From: Crystallibacter degradans
Lineage (GTDB): Bacteria; Actinomycetota; Actinomycetes; Actinomycetales; Micrococcaceae
Length of the DNA stretch: 64,000 nucleotides
Assembly (NCBI RefSeq): GCF_012952295.1
Contig: NZ_JABBCH010000009.1
Location: 62,001 to 126,000 of the forward strand
Direction: 5' to 3'
Shown: positions 7,647 through 16,676 of the stretch, one piece after another
How positions within the stretch are numbered: the stretch's first letter is position 1
How the letters are laid out: the number at the start of each line of letters is the position of its first letter
Translations under genes and position numbers: made by a program
Notes under the pieces: generated by a model
What the model saw: only the letters and a program-made list of their open reading frames with translations
Databases searched by the model: none
What the model was told of the DNA's origin: nothing

Positions 7647-10169
7647 TCAGACCGTTGCCAGCCCCTCGACGGGGGAGAGCCGTGCCGCGCGGCGGGCCGG
7701 CATCACGGAGGCCAGCAGGCCGGCAACCACGGCCACTGCCAGCACGGCGCCCAGCTGCAGCCAGGGCACGTCCGGCACAACCGCGGTGAACGTGCCTAGC
7801 GCGGACTGCGCGCCGAGCCAGCCGTACAAAATGCCCAGCCCGGACCCGATCAGGGCAGCCACGCCGGCGATCAGGACGGCCTCAAGGGCCAGCATGCCGC
7901 GCAGCTGGTTGCGGGTCAGGCCCAGTGCCCGCAGCAGCGAAGACTCCTGGGTCCGTTCCAGCACCGAGAGCGAGAGCGTGTTCGCCACGCCCACCAGCGC
8001 GATCAGCACCGCCACGGCCAGCAGCCCGGTGACCACCAGCAGCAGCACGTCGATGATTTGGTTGAATGCTGCCCGCTCAATGGCCGCCCCGGAGGTCTGG
8101 TAGTCCTGCACGTTCAGCCCGGCGGCCAGTTCGCTGCGCAGTTCCATCAGCGCCGTGGCGTCGAGATCCCGGTCCACGGACAGCCACAGCTGCGGCAGGG
8201 ACGAATAGTACTCCTCGCTGTCGGCGGCAGCGGGCGCGGGCACACCGATCTCTTCGGCCACGGCGGAGGACATCAGCGGCGGGAAGGAAAAACTGCTCAC
8301 CTCCACCACCCGGAGCTCCTTGGAACCGCTGCTGCCGGTGACGGTGAGTGTGTCCAGGCCCGAGCCTTCGGCCAGCAGCACGGTATCGGCGTCCAGCGTC
8401 AGGGAGTGGTCCTGCAGCAGCTCCCGCTGTGCCGGTGTCAGCTGGTAGACCCCCGTCCGCTGGCCGTTCAGCGTGGCGTAGCCGCCGGTGGTGATTAAGC
8501 CGGCGGCAGCAACGCCGTCGTACGTCAGGGCGGTTTGCACGGCTGCCTCATCGAGCTGGCCGCCGTCTTCCGCGAGGTTGCCGATGCTGATGTCCACCGG
8601 GTACTGCGCGCTGAGCTCGGATTCGAACGCCGTGCGTGCGGTCTGCGCGCCGGTCATCATCATGACCACCAGCGTCACGCCGATGAGCAGGGCGGTGGCC
8701 GTGGCGGAAGTGCGGCCGGGATTGCGGACCGCGTTGACGGCGGCCAGCTTGCCGGGCACGCCCAGCGGCCTGGCCAGGGCACCGATTGCGGTGACCAGCG
8801 GCGGCACAAAGAGCGTGGCGCACAGCAGCAGGCCGATGAAGGACATGGCGCCGCCGGGCAGGGCGATGAGCAGGTTGGCATTGAGCGCGCCCAAGCCAAG
8901 TACGACGGCGCCGCCCACCACAAGCGCGATGCCGAAACCGAGCCTTACCTTGCCTTTCCGGTTGCCCACGCGGACATCCTCGGCCGGGCGCAGGGCCGCC
9001 AGCGGGGCAACCGCGGTGGCGGCGCGGGCCGGGGCGAGGGCAGCGAGGACCGTCATGACCACTCCGGTGACCAGGCCTACGGCGACAGCCAGCGGCGGTA
9101 CGGCCAGGGCAGCGAATTCGGTGTCCGGACGGCCCTGCAGCACGGCAATGATGCCGGCCATCAAACCCACGGCTCCGAGCACGCCGATGACGGAGGCCAC
9201 AACGCCCACCAGCAGCGCCTCTACCAGCACCGAGCGGCGGATCTGCCCGCGATCGGCACCGATACAGCGCAGCAGCGCCAGCTCCCGCGTGCGCTGGGCG
9301 ATCAGCACAGAGAAGGTGTTGGCTACCACCAGGGCGGACACCAGGACCGCCACCAGGGCGAACGCCAGCAGCACAATGGTCAGCTGGTCCGTGCCCCCGG
9401 TGAAGCTGGCCACGACTTCCTTGGTCTGCTCGGCCGCGGTGTTGACAGTCGGTTCCGCGAATCCGGCGGCGGCCAGGGCAGCGGCGACGGCGTCCTTCGC
9501 CGTGGCGGTGTCGGTGCCGGCGGCCAGATCCAGCTGGATGCTGCGCACCTGGACCGGAGCTTGCTCGCCGGCGAGCGCGGCGATGAGTCCGCTTGTGCCG
9601 AAGAACTGCGGCTGGCCCATCATGAGCGGGTCCTTGGACGCCTTCACGATGGCGGAGACCGTGGCCGGAATGCCGCTGGCGGCTACGTCCTCCGCAGCCG
9701 CCATGCCGGCGCCCGGGGCGAATTCGAGCTGGCTGCCAACGGTCAGAGCGAGGCGCTCGGCCGTGGCATCGTCCACCGCCACTTCGGCACTGCCCGGCAG
9801 GGTACCTTCGATCAGTTCCAGGTGGTCCAGACCGGCCGACGGCGCGGTGTTCTGCAGCGCACCGTAGCTGGCCTCACCTGCCGCGCCGAAGGCGACGTGG
9901 GTCTGCTGCTGGACGTAAACCTCGGCGACGCCGTCAGCGTCCGCCACAGCCTCGGCGGCCCGTTCATCCAGCGGCTTGTCCAGGCCGGAGCTGACCACCA
10001 GGTCCGCGTTGCGGAAACCGGCGCCAACGCTGTTGCCCAGCGAGGCCTCGGTGGAGGCGTTGACCATCAGGGTGGCGGTGAGGAAGCCGACGGCCATCAC
10101 CACGGCCAGTGCCACGGCGATGAACCGCCGCGCATGCTGCTTCACCTGTGCGAGAGCTACCTGCAGCAC
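7647..10169 (-). CDS. FtsX-type ABC transporter permease (MacB-like)
   Basis: An 840-residue membrane protein with the classic two-FtsX arrangement. It has an N-terminal membrane anchor (about 15-38), a periplasmic-type domain, a first FtsX block at about 255-385 (with the loop RTRELALLRCIGADRGQIRRS), a second extracytoplasmic domain, and a second FtsX block at about 710-830 (with ERTQESSLLRALGLTRNQLR). Such permeases work with LolD-like ATPases to extrude peptides, antibiotics or lipoproteins. The matching ATPase lies 3 bases upstream, and a two-component system precedes it. Confidence 0.9.
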   Translation of the reverse strand: MLQVALAQVKQHARRFIAVALAVVMAVGFLTATLMVNASTEASLGNSVGAGFRNADLVVSSGLDKPLDERAAEAVADADGVAEVYVQQQTHVAFGAAGEASYGALQNTAPSAGLDHLELIEGTLPGSAEVAVDDATAERLALTVGSQLEFAPGAGMAAAEDVAASGIPATVSAIVKASKDPLMMGQPQFFGTSGLIAALAGEQAPVQVRSIQLDLAAGTDTATAKDAVAAALAAAGFAEPTVNTAAEQTKEVVASFTGGTDQLTIVLLAFALVAVLVSALVVANTFSVLIAQRTRELALLRCIGADRGQIRRSVLVEALLVGVVASVIGVLGAVGLMAGIIAVLQGRPDTEFAALAVPPLAVAVGLVTGVVMTVLAALAPARAATAVAPLAALRPAEDVRVGNRKGKVRLGFGIALVVGGAVVLGLGALNANLLIALPGGAMSFIGLLLCATLFVPPLVTAIGALARPLGVPGKLAAVNAVRNPGRTSATATALLIGVTLVVMMMTGAQTARTAFESELSAQYPVDISIGNLAEDGGQLDEAAVQTALTYDGVAAAGLITTGGYATLNGQRTGVYQLTPAQRELLQDHSLTLDADTVLLAEGSGLDTLTVTGSSGSKELRVVEVSSFSFPPLMSSAVAEEIGVPAPAAADSEEYYSSLPQLWLSVDRDLDATALMELRSELAAGLNVQDYQTSGAAIERAAFNQIIDVLLLVVTGLLAVAVLIALVGVANTLSLSVLERTQESSLLRALGLTRNQLRGMLALEAVLIAGVAALIGSGLGILYGWLGAQSALGTFTAVVPDVPWLQLGAVLAVAVVAGLLASVMPARRAARLSPVEGLATV

Positions 10170-10172
10170 GGC

Positions 10173-10955
10173 TCAGGCCCCCAGCTTTGCCAGCGCGGCC
10201 AGGATCTGCTCGGTGCCCGGGCGCTCGAGCTCGCCTACCAGCGCGCCGTCGTTCATCAGGACCACGCGGTCGGCGTACGAGGCGGCGACGGGATCGTGGG
10301 TGACCATGATGATGCTCTGGCCCATCTCGGTAGCGGAGCGGCGCAGCAGGGAGAGCACTTCGGCGCCGACCTTGGAATCGAGGTTTCCGGTGGGCTCGTC
10401 GCCGAAGATGACATCGGGCCGGGTGAGCAACGCCCGGGCTACGGCCACGCGCTGCTGCTGGCCGCCGGAGAGCTCGTGCGGACGGTGCGTGAGCCGGTCG
10501 GCCAGGCCCAGGGTGGAGGTCACGTACCGGAACCATTCCTTGTCCACGGTGCCGCCCGCCAGTGCGATCGGCAGCGTGATGTTCTGTTCGGCCGTCAGGG
10601 TGGAGACCAGGTTGAAGGCCTGGAAGACGAAGCCGACGCGCTCGCGGCGCAGTTTGGTCAGCTGGTTGTCGTTCAGGGCGGTGATCTCGGTGCCGCCGAT
10701 CCAGATCTTTCCCGAATCGGCGGTGTCCAGGCCGGCCAGGCAGTGCATCAGCGTTGATTTGCCGGAACCGGAGGGGCCCATGATGGCCGTGAACTTGCCG
10801 CTCTGGAACGCCACATCAACATTCTTCAGCGCGTGGACGCGGGTATCTCCCGTGCCGTACGTCTTGTTAAGGGCCTGCGTGGCTGCTGCGGCGGTGGATT
10901 TCCCGGAGCCGTTCGAGGCCCCGGAGGCGAGTGATTGCTCAGTGCTGGTTGTCAT
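10173..10955 (-). CDS. ABC transporter ATP-binding protein (LolD/MacB-like)
   Basis: A 260-residue ATPase partnering the permease 3 bases downstream. Walker A GPSGSGKST is at 60-68, the Q-loop glutamine near 112, LSGGQQQRV at 162-170 and Walker B VIFGDEP at 182-188. The first 25 residues are a Ser/Gly/Ala-rich extension that by chance contains GSGKST; it lacks the surrounding fold and should not be read as a second nucleotide site. The ATG follows TAGCGT (minus strand, 10962-10967) by 6 bases, so a second, leaderless transcript may start here within the operon. Confidence 0.92.
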   Translation of the reverse strand: MTTSTEQSLASGASNGSGKSTAAAATQALNKTYGTGDTRVHALKNVDVAFQSGKFTAIMGPSGSGKSTLMHCLAGLDTADSGKIWIGGTEITALNDNQLTKLRRERVGFVFQAFNLVSTLTAEQNITLPIALAGGTVDKEWFRYVTSTLGLADRLTHRPHELSGGQQQRVAVARALLTRPDVIFGDEPTGNLDSKVGAEVLSLLRRSATEMGQSIIMVTHDPVAASYADRVVLMNDGALVGELERPGTEQILAALAKLGA

Positions 10956-11043
10956 ACTCCAACGCTACGAACCCAGGATGCCCGGGCGGATCGGCCTCCG
11001 GTCTGGTGTTCTGCCGCGCCGTCTCATACCCAGGGTGGAGAAG

Positions 11044-11778
11044 TCAGGGGCTGACAATCCCTGTTTCGTAGGCGATGACCACGGCCTGCACCCGGTCCCG
11101 GGCGTTGAGCTTGGCCAGGATGTGCCCCACGTGCGTCTTCACCGTGGCCTCGGAGAGGAACAGGGTGGTAGCGATCTCCGGGTTGGAAAGCCCCTGGGCG
11201 ATCAGCGTGAACACCTCGCGCTCGCGGGCCGTAAGCGTGTCCACCGCGGCGGCGTGGCGGCCGACCTCCGGACTCGGCGCGCGCAGCAGCGGGGCAACGT
11301 GGTCCAGCAGCCGGCGGGTGGTGGACGGCGCGATCACGGCGTCGCCCCGGTACACCGTCCGGATGGCTTCGAGGAGTTCCTCCGGCGGCGCGTCCTTGAG
11401 CAGGAAGCCGCTGGCCCCGGCCTGGATGGCCGAAAGTGCGTACTCATCCAGATCGAAGGTGGTGAGCACCACGACCTTCAGGTCCTGCCCCTCCCGTCCA
11501 CCGGGCCGGGCGGCCCGCGCCAGCAGTTTGCCGGTTGCTTCGATGCCGTCCATGCCCGGCATCCGGACATCCATCAGAACGACGTCGGCACGAACCACCG
11601 CGAGTGCGTTCACCGCTTCCTGTCCGTCGCCGGCTTCTGCCACCACTTCAAGGTCAGGCTGGGAATTGATCAGCATTTTGAAGCCGCCGCGGACCAGCTG
11701 CTGGTCATCGACCAAGGCCACGCGGATCGGTGCCTGGCTGGCGCGGCTGGTTTCGGCTTCGGCAGCTGGAAAGCTCAC
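11044..11778 (-). CDS. Two-component response regulator, NarL/FixJ family
   Basis: A 244-residue cytoplasmic transcription factor. The receiver domain (about 18-140) carries the acidic pair DD near 24-25, the phospho-acceptor Asp 70 in VVLMDVRMPG and the conserved Lys in GFLLKDA. A LuxR-type helix-turn-helix occupies about 178-240 (LTAREREVFTLIAQGLSNPEIA). The GTG start at 11778 lies 8 bases after GGAGG, which overlaps the end of the kinase gene 3 bases upstream, so kinase and regulator are co-translated. The ABC exporter directly downstream is its likely target, by analogy with similar cassettes. Confidence 0.93.
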   Translation of the reverse strand: MSFPAAEAETSRASQAPIRVALVDDQQLVRGGFKMLINSQPDLEVVAEAGDGQEAVNALAVVRADVVLMDVRMPGMDGIEATGKLLARAARPGGREGQDLKVVVLTTFDLDEYALSAIQAGASGFLLKDAPPEELLEAIRTVYRGDAVIAPSTTRRLLDHVAPLLRAPSPEVGRHAAAVDTLTAREREVFTLIAQGLSNPEIATTLFLSEATVKTHVGHILAKLNARDRVQAVVIAYETGIVSP

Positions 11779-11781
11779 TCT

Positions 11782-12963
11782 TTAGGCCTCCGTGTAGGGA
11801 ATGAATGCGTGGACGCGGAATCCGCCGCCGGGCTTCGGGGCGGCTTCCACCGTCCCATCGTAGAGCGACAGGCGTTCGGCCATGCCGGTGATGCCCTGCC
11901 CGCTGCCCGCGGTGGCAGGATCCGCGCCGGCGCCGCGGCCGTCGTCGTCAATCCGGATCTGCAGGCCGCGGCCAGTCCATTCAAGCAGCACCTGTGCCGA
12001 GGCGTTCGGCCCGGCATGCTTGAGGACATTGGTCAGGCCCTCCTGCACCACGCGGTAGCCGGTGAGTTCCGCTCCGCTTGGCATCGCACGCCGCGGCGCG
12101 CCCGCCCGCTCCAGCGCAACTTCCAGGCCGGAGCGGCGGACCGTGTCCACCAGCGTCTCCACGTCCGCCAGCGTGGGGAGCGGGCGGACGGAAGCGACCT
12201 CATCCCCGCGCAGCACGCCAAGCAGCCGGCGCATGTCACGCAGCGAGGCGCGGCCGGTTTCCGCGATGGTGCCCAGGGTCTCGGTCGCCACCGCCGGGTC
12301 CTGCGCGCTCGCATACCGGGCGCCGTCGGCCTGGGTGATGATGACCGAGAGCGAGTGTGCCACGATGTCATGCATCTCGCGGGCGATGTGGCTCCGCTCG
12401 TCGGCGGCGGCCAGATCACGTTCCTGCTGCCGCTCGATCTCCAGCCGGTGCGCCCGGTCCTGCAGCGCCTGCACGGTCAGCCGGCGGTTGCGCATCAGGT
12501 CGCCCAAGGTCCAGGAAACCAGCACCACGGCGTCGATCGCCACCAGCGTCATCAGGAAGGCGGAGATGCGGCCGGCAGGGCCGTTGGGAATGAACGAGAA
12601 GCGGACAACGAACATGGCGCCGCCCAGCAGGGCCAGCACCAGACCGCCGAGGCTGGCCCAGCGCGGGGCATAGGCGGCCAGCGAAAACACCATGACCAGC
12701 ACCAGGGCCTGCGCGGGGACGGGCACGGATAGGAAAGCAACATTGAGCAGTGCCGCCACGGCCATCGCCGCGCCGGACTGCCACGGATACGTGCGCCGCC
12801 ATGCCAGCGGGATGATCAGCAGGGCCGAGAGGGCAAAGGCCGGCAGGTCCGCGGCGGCAACATAGGGCAGGGCGGAGACGGCGAAGGCCGACAGCATAAT
12901 GATGAGGTCTACTTTGCCGGGATTCTCCTGGAACCAGTTGTAGATCCTGTGGTGCACGCGCAT
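11782..12963 (-). CDS. Sensor histidine kinase, HisKA_3 (NarX/DesK-like)
   Basis: A 393-residue membrane kinase that should phosphorylate the NarL-type regulator encoded next. About five or six hydrophobic helices fill residues 18-155, with only short external loops, so it probably senses the membrane or a signal inside it. The dimerisation and phospho-acceptor box is EMHDIVAHSL with His 198. An HATPase_c domain follows with EGLTNVLKHAG, DDGRGAG and GITGMAERL. The ATG follows TAGAGT (12972-12977) by 8 bases with no clear ribosome-binding site, suggesting a nearly leaderless start. Confidence 0.92.
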   Translation of the reverse strand: MRVHHRIYNWFQENPGKVDLIIMLSAFAVSALPYVAAADLPAFALSALLIIPLAWRRTYPWQSGAAMAVAALLNVAFLSVPVPAQALVLVMVFSLAAYAPRWASLGGLVLALLGGAMFVVRFSFIPNGPAGRISAFLMTLVAIDAVVLVSWTLGDLMRNRRLTVQALQDRAHRLEIERQQERDLAAADERSHIAREMHDIVAHSLSVIITQADGARYASAQDPAVATETLGTIAETGRASLRDMRRLLGVLRGDEVASVRPLPTLADVETLVDTVRRSGLEVALERAGAPRRAMPSGAELTGYRVVQEGLTNVLKHAGPNASAQVLLEWTGRGLQIRIDDDGRGAGADPATAGSGQGITGMAERLSLYDGTVEAAPKPGGGFRVHAFIPYTEA

Positions 12964-13024
12964 GATTCAAAACTCTATGCCGCGGCCGGGGCTGCCCGCG
13001 TCATGCCCAGGTCTGATTTACAGT

Positions 13025-13041
13025 GTTCACAAAGTGAGATG
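13025..13041 (+). promoter_or_regulatory. Candidate LtbR-type operator upstream of leuB
   Basis: The motif TCA-N5-TGAGATG (TCA at 13027-13029, TGAGATG at 13035-13041) sits just before the leuB -35 element. The same arrangement, with identical spacing, occurs between the IclR-type regulator and leuC at 26821-26835. It also contains the small dyad TCAC-AAA-GTGA. That it binds LtbR is an inference from gene context. Confidence 0.45.
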
Positions 13042-13043
13042 GC

Positions 13044-13074
13044 TTGCTCAAGATGTGGGATCGTTCCCTAGACT
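13044..13074 (+). promoter_or_regulatory. Promoter of leuB, predicted leaderless
   Basis: TTGCTC (13044-13049) and TAGACT (13069-13074) are separated by 19 bases. The -10 ends 6 bases before the ATG of leuB, so the transcript is expected to begin at or next to the start codon. No ribosome-binding site is present. Confidence 0.6.
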
Positions 13075-13080
13075 GGACGC

Positions 13081-14148
13081 ATGAACGCAGCAGAGTCACA
13101 GGCATTTTCACTGGCAATCATCCCCGGAGACGGAATCGGTCCGGAGGTGGTGGCCGAAGGAGTCAAGGTTCTCAAGGCGGCGACCGCCAACGAAGACGCC
13201 ACCTTTGAGCTGACGGAGTACAAGCTCGGTGCCGAGCACTGGCTGGCCACGGGGGAGACCCTGCCCGAGGACACGCTGGACAAGCTGCGCAGCCACGACG
13301 CCATTCTGTTCGGCGCCGTCGGTGCCGCCCCGGGGGACACCCGCATTCCCTCCGGCATCATCGAACGCGAGATGCTGCTCAAGCTGCGCTTCAGCCTGGA
13401 CCACTTCGTCAACCTGCGCCCGTCCAAGCTCTTCCCCGGCGTGCCCAGCCCGCTGGCCAACCCCGGCGAGGTGGATTTCGTCGTCGTGCGTGAAGGCACC
13501 GAAGGCCCGTACGTCGGCAATGGCGGCGCCCTGCGCGTGGGCACGCCGCACGAGATCGCCACCGAAGTCTCGGTCAACACCGCCCACGGCGTGGAGCGCG
13601 TGGTCCGTGACGCCTTCCGCCGCGCATCGGCCCGCCGCAAGAAGCTGACGCTGGTCCACAAGCACAATGTGCTCGTCCATGCCGGCCACCTGTGGCGCCG
13701 CCAGGTCGAGGCAGTGGGACGCGAGTTCCCCGATGTCGCCGTCGACTACCTGCACATTGATGCGGCCACCATCTTCATGGTCACCGACCCGGCACGCTTC
13801 GACGTCATCGTCACGGACAACCTCTTCGGCGACATCATCACCGACCTGGCCGCCGCCATCACCGGCGGCATCGGGCTCGCCGCGTCGGGCAACATCAACA
13901 TGGACCGCACCGCACCGTCCATGTTCGAACCGGTCCACGGCTCAGCCCCGGATATTGCCGGACAGCAGAAGGCAGATCCGACCGCCGCCATTCTGTCCGT
14001 GGCGCTGATGCTGGAGCATCTTGGTTTGGACGCTGCGGCCGCCCGGGTGCAGGATGCGGTGGAGAAGGACATCGCCGGCCGCGGCACCGAACCGCGTACG
14101 ACGTCGGAGATCGGCGATGCGATTGCCTCACTTTTGGCAGTAGGCTAG
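13081..14148 (+). CDS. leuB: 3-isopropylmalate dehydrogenase
   Basis: Cytoplasmic NAD-dependent enzyme of leucine synthesis that oxidises and decarboxylates 3-isopropylmalate. At 355 residues it shows the N-terminal [12 protein letters not shown], the substrate arginines in [20 protein letters not shown], the catalytic Lys/Tyr region ([14 protein letters not shown]) and the metal-binding signature [17 protein letters not shown], then [13 protein letters not shown] for NAD. The ATG at 13081 is fixed by the -10 box 6 bases upstream. leuC and leuD lie about 13 kb away, and ilvE follows directly, so the branched-chain genes are clustered but split. Confidence 0.97.
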   Translation: MNAAESQAFSLAIIPGDGIGPEVVAEGVKVLKAATANEDATFELTEYKLGAEHWLATGETLPEDTLDKLRSHDAILFGAVGAAPGDTRIPSGIIEREMLLKLRFSLDHFVNLRPSKLFPGVPSPLANPGEVDFVVVREGTEGPYVGNGGALRVGTPHEIATEVSVNTAHGVERVVRDAFRRASARRKKLTLVHKHNVLVHAGHLWRRQVEAVGREFPDVAVDYLHIDAATIFMVTDPARFDVIVTDNLFGDIITDLAAAITGGIGLAASGNINMDRTAPSMFEPVHGSAPDIAGQQKADPTAAILSVALMLEHLGLDAAAARVQDAVEKDIAGRGTEPRTTSEIGDAIASLLAVG

Positions 14149-14202
14149 TTAATAGCCCTTAACTCGAATCACAACGGCGTGCCCAAAGACCGTGGAGGAA
14201 CC

Positions 14203-15306
14203 ATGACCCAAACGCTGGAATTCACCCAGCAGCTCTCGGACCATCCGAAGAGCGCCGAAGAACGTGCTGCCATTCTGGCCGACCCGGGTTTCGGCAACTA
14301 CTTCACGGACCACACGGCCGTCGTCGATTACAAAGTCGATGCAGAAGGCAACGGCGGCTGGTCCGGCGCGCGGATCGAGCCTTACGGACCCATCGCCCTG
14401 GATCCCTCCGCCGCCGTGCTGCACTACGGCCAGGAGATTTTCGAGGGGATGAAGGCCTACAAGCACGCGGACGGCTCGGTCTGGACCTTCCGCCCCGAGG
14501 CCAACGCGAAGCGGATGAACCGCTCCGCCCGCCGGCTGGCGCTGCCGGAGATTCCCGAGGAGACGTTCCTGGAATCCCTGCGGCAGCTGGTGGAGGTGGA
14601 CAAGGACTGGGTACCCAACGGCGACGGCGAAGCGCTCTACCTGCGCCCGTTCATGATCGCCACGGAGGCGTTCCTCGGTGTGCGGCCGGCGCGGGAAGTT
14701 TCCTTCCGTGTCATCGCCTCGCCGGTCGGCAACTACTTCGGCGGCGAGCTGAAGCCGGTGTCGATCTGGCTGTCCGAACAGTATGCCCGGGCAGGCCGCG
14801 GCGGTACCGGGGAAGCCAAGTGCGGCGGCAACTATGCGGCCTCACTGGCCCCGCAGATGGAAGCCGAGGCGCACGGCTGCAAGCAGGTACTGTTCCTGGA
14901 CCCGTTTAATGACAATGCCGTGGAAGAGCTCGGCGGAATGAACATTTTCTTTGTGTTCAAGGACGGCAGGCTGGTCACGCCCGAGCTGAACGGGAACATC
15001 CTGCACGGCGTCACGCGCTCCTCGATCATCCAGCTGGCCAAGGACCGCGGCCTGGACGTCCAGGAACGCAAGATCACCATCGATGAGTGGCGCGACGGCG
15101 TTGCTTCCGGCGACATCACGGAAGCCTTCGCCTGCGGCACGGCAGCGGTCATCACGCCCATCGGGGAACTCAAGACCAAAGACGGCTCCATCGGCTCCCC
15201 GGGCAGCAACGCCGGTGAAGTATCGATGTCCATCCGCAAGCAGCTGCTCGGTATCCAGACCGGCGCCGTGGAGGACACGCACGGCTGGCTGACCCGCTTG
15301 ACCTAA
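14203..15306 (+). CDS. ilvE: Branched-chain amino acid aminotransferase
   Basis: PLP-dependent class IV aminotransferase (367 residues) that interconverts Leu, Ile and Val with their 2-oxo acids. The PLP lysine is Lys 206 in GEAKCGGNYAAS. The motif LHYGQEIFEGMKAYK and the C-terminal EAFACGTAAVITPIG are characteristic. I chose the ATG at 14203, preceded by GGAGGA at a normal distance, over an in-frame GTG 24 bases upstream. It lies 54 bases after leuB on the same strand and is followed by a strong hairpin, so the pair probably forms one unit. Confidence 0.96.
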   Translation: MTQTLEFTQQLSDHPKSAEERAAILADPGFGNYFTDHTAVVDYKVDAEGNGGWSGARIEPYGPIALDPSAAVLHYGQEIFEGMKAYKHADGSVWTFRPEANAKRMNRSARRLALPEIPEETFLESLRQLVEVDKDWVPNGDGEALYLRPFMIATEAFLGVRPAREVSFRVIASPVGNYFGGELKPVSIWLSEQYARAGRGGTGEAKCGGNYAASLAPQMEAEAHGCKQVLFLDPFNDNAVEELGGMNIFFVFKDGRLVTPELNGNILHGVTRSSIIQLAKDRGLDVQERKITIDEWRDGVASGDITEAFACGTAAVITPIGELKTKDGSIGSPGSNAGEVSMSIRKQLLGIQTGAVEDTHGWLTRLT

Positions 15307-15332
15307 GCCCAGACTGCCCGGATCAGGTTTCC

Positions 15333-15368
15333 AAGGGCCCCGTTCGCACAGCGCGGACGGGGCCCTTT
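15333..15368 (+). terminator. Terminator after ilvE
   Basis: An 11-bp perfect stem, AAGGGCCCCGT (15333-15343) with ACGGGGCCCTT (15357-15367), around a 13-base loop, 27 bases after the ilvE stop. Confidence 0.8.
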
Positions 15369-15503
15369 GCCGTTGGTACACGTCTCCGAGGAAGAAAGTT
15401 TGGGGTCCGGAGGGCTGATTTGCTCGTTTAACCTACCTTTGCCGTGCCATGACGGATAGCTTGCAAGCATCACCCGCACGTCGAACCAGGAGGAACCTCG
15501 TCC

Positions 15504-16535
15504 ATGAGAAAACCACTTGCCGCAGCAGCCCTAGCCGGAGCCCTCGCCCTGACCGCCGTCACTGCACCCGCAGCGGTAGCAGCCGGCGAAGGGCCCAACT
15601 ACGGAGGCAGCGAAACCGTCAACACCTCGATTCTCCACACCTATGAGGAACTGGCGGCGGAGCTCAAGGTGCAGGACGCCAAACAGCCGCAGTTGGACGT
15701 GGACGTCATCGGCCAGACTGTCAAGGGCCGCGACATCTTCCTGGCGAAGTACATCACCAACCCGGAGAACCCCACGGTCCTCTTCCTCACGCAGCAGCAT
15801 GGCAACGAGCAGCTGACCACGGAAGGCGCCCTGGAATTCATCAAGCACCTGGGCACGGGCAAGACCAAGGGGGTGCTGGACGGGGTCAATGTCCTGATCG
15901 TTCCGATGCTGAACGCGGACGGTGCCATGGGGGACGTCAACTTTCCGCTGGACGATTACATTGCCGCCGGAGACCGACACCTGACCCGCTACAACGCCAA
16001 CGAAGCGGACATCAACCGGGACCATGTCACGAGGATCCAGCCGGAAACCAAGGCCCTGCACGACAATGTCTTGGGCAAGTACAACATCGACTACATGATC
16101 GACCTGCACCACCAGGGCGCCCAAAGTGAACGGGACGGGCAGCTCGTCTCCGGCTCCATCCTGTACCCGACCACAGAGAACGTGGATGAGGACGTGCTGG
16201 AAGGCTCGAAGAAGCTTGGCGCCGTCGTCTTCAACGCCGTCGACTCCACGGGCTGGGGCCACTTGGGCAAGTACGTCGGCGGGACCGCCGAGACCATCAG
16301 CCGCAACGGCATCGCCGTCGAATACGGCATCTCTACGCTGCTGTTCGAGATGCGCGGCATGAGCGATCACTTCTACGAGGACTATGTACTGGGACAGAAG
16401 TCCAACGGCTACCTGATCAAGCAGACCGTCACCACGCTCGACGCTGCCGTCCGAGCCATCTCGGACCGCTCCATCGACGATGCGGACACCTCCTTCTGGG
16501 ATTCACTCGCCGAGCAGAACACCCGCAGCGAGTAA
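15504..16535 (+). CDS. Secreted zinc carboxypeptidase (M14 family)
   Basis: A 343-residue exported metallopeptidase. The N-terminus is a clear Sec signal (MRKP, then an Ala/Leu-rich core, with cleavage likely after AAVAA near residue 27). The mature part resembles M14 carboxypeptidases: zinc ligands His 99 and Glu 102 in QQHGNEQ, a third histidine in MIDLHHQGAQ near 199, and the probable catalytic Glu in TLLFEMRG near 285. The INRDH motif is the usual M14 substrate-binding region. AGGAGG lies 10 bases before the ATG. It stands alone between the ilvE terminator and the next gene. Substrate (peptide or peptidoglycan stem) is not predictable. Confidence 0.88.
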   Translation: MRKPLAAAALAGALALTAVTAPAAVAAGEGPNYGGSETVNTSILHTYEELAAELKVQDAKQPQLDVDVIGQTVKGRDIFLAKYITNPENPTVLFLTQQHGNEQLTTEGALEFIKHLGTGKTKGVLDGVNVLIVPMLNADGAMGDVNFPLDDYIAAGDRHLTRYNANEADINRDHVTRIQPETKALHDNVLGKYNIDYMIDLHHQGAQSERDGQLVSGSILYPTTENVDEDVLEGSKKLGAVVFNAVDSTGWGHLGKYVGGTAETISRNGIAVEYGISTLLFEMRGMSDHFYEDYVLGQKSNGYLIKQTVTTLDAAVRAISDRSIDDADTSFWDSLAEQNTRSE

Positions 16536-16676
16536 CCCTGGCCGGCACGTAGGCAACATCGTAGAGTCCGACGGCGGTGCCCGGCTTGTGAGAGCCGGTC
16601 ACCGTCGTCGTCGCTCCTCGTTCCTTGATCCCGTCAGAAATCCCGGTTCCGGTGCCCGGGATGCAAGGATAGGGAC

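Noticed and set aside
8535-10757. A 740-codon plus-strand frame opposite the FtsX permease
   Set aside because: Its His/Gly/Gln/Arg-rich composition has no domain and it spans two real genes and their junction.
10888-10905. GSGKST in the N-terminal tail of the ABC ATPase, as a second P-loop
   Set aside because: It lies in a Ser/Ala/Gly-rich tail without flanking beta-strand or helix pattern; the true Walker A is 40 residues further on.
9976-12732. A 918-codon open frame on the plus strand opposite the ABC ATPase, response regulator and kinase genes
   Set aside because: The opposite strand has complete, motif-bearing genes in tight operon order. The plus-strand translation is low-complexity (Arg/Ala/Ser-rich) with no recognisable motif, as expected of antisense frames in GC-rich DNA.
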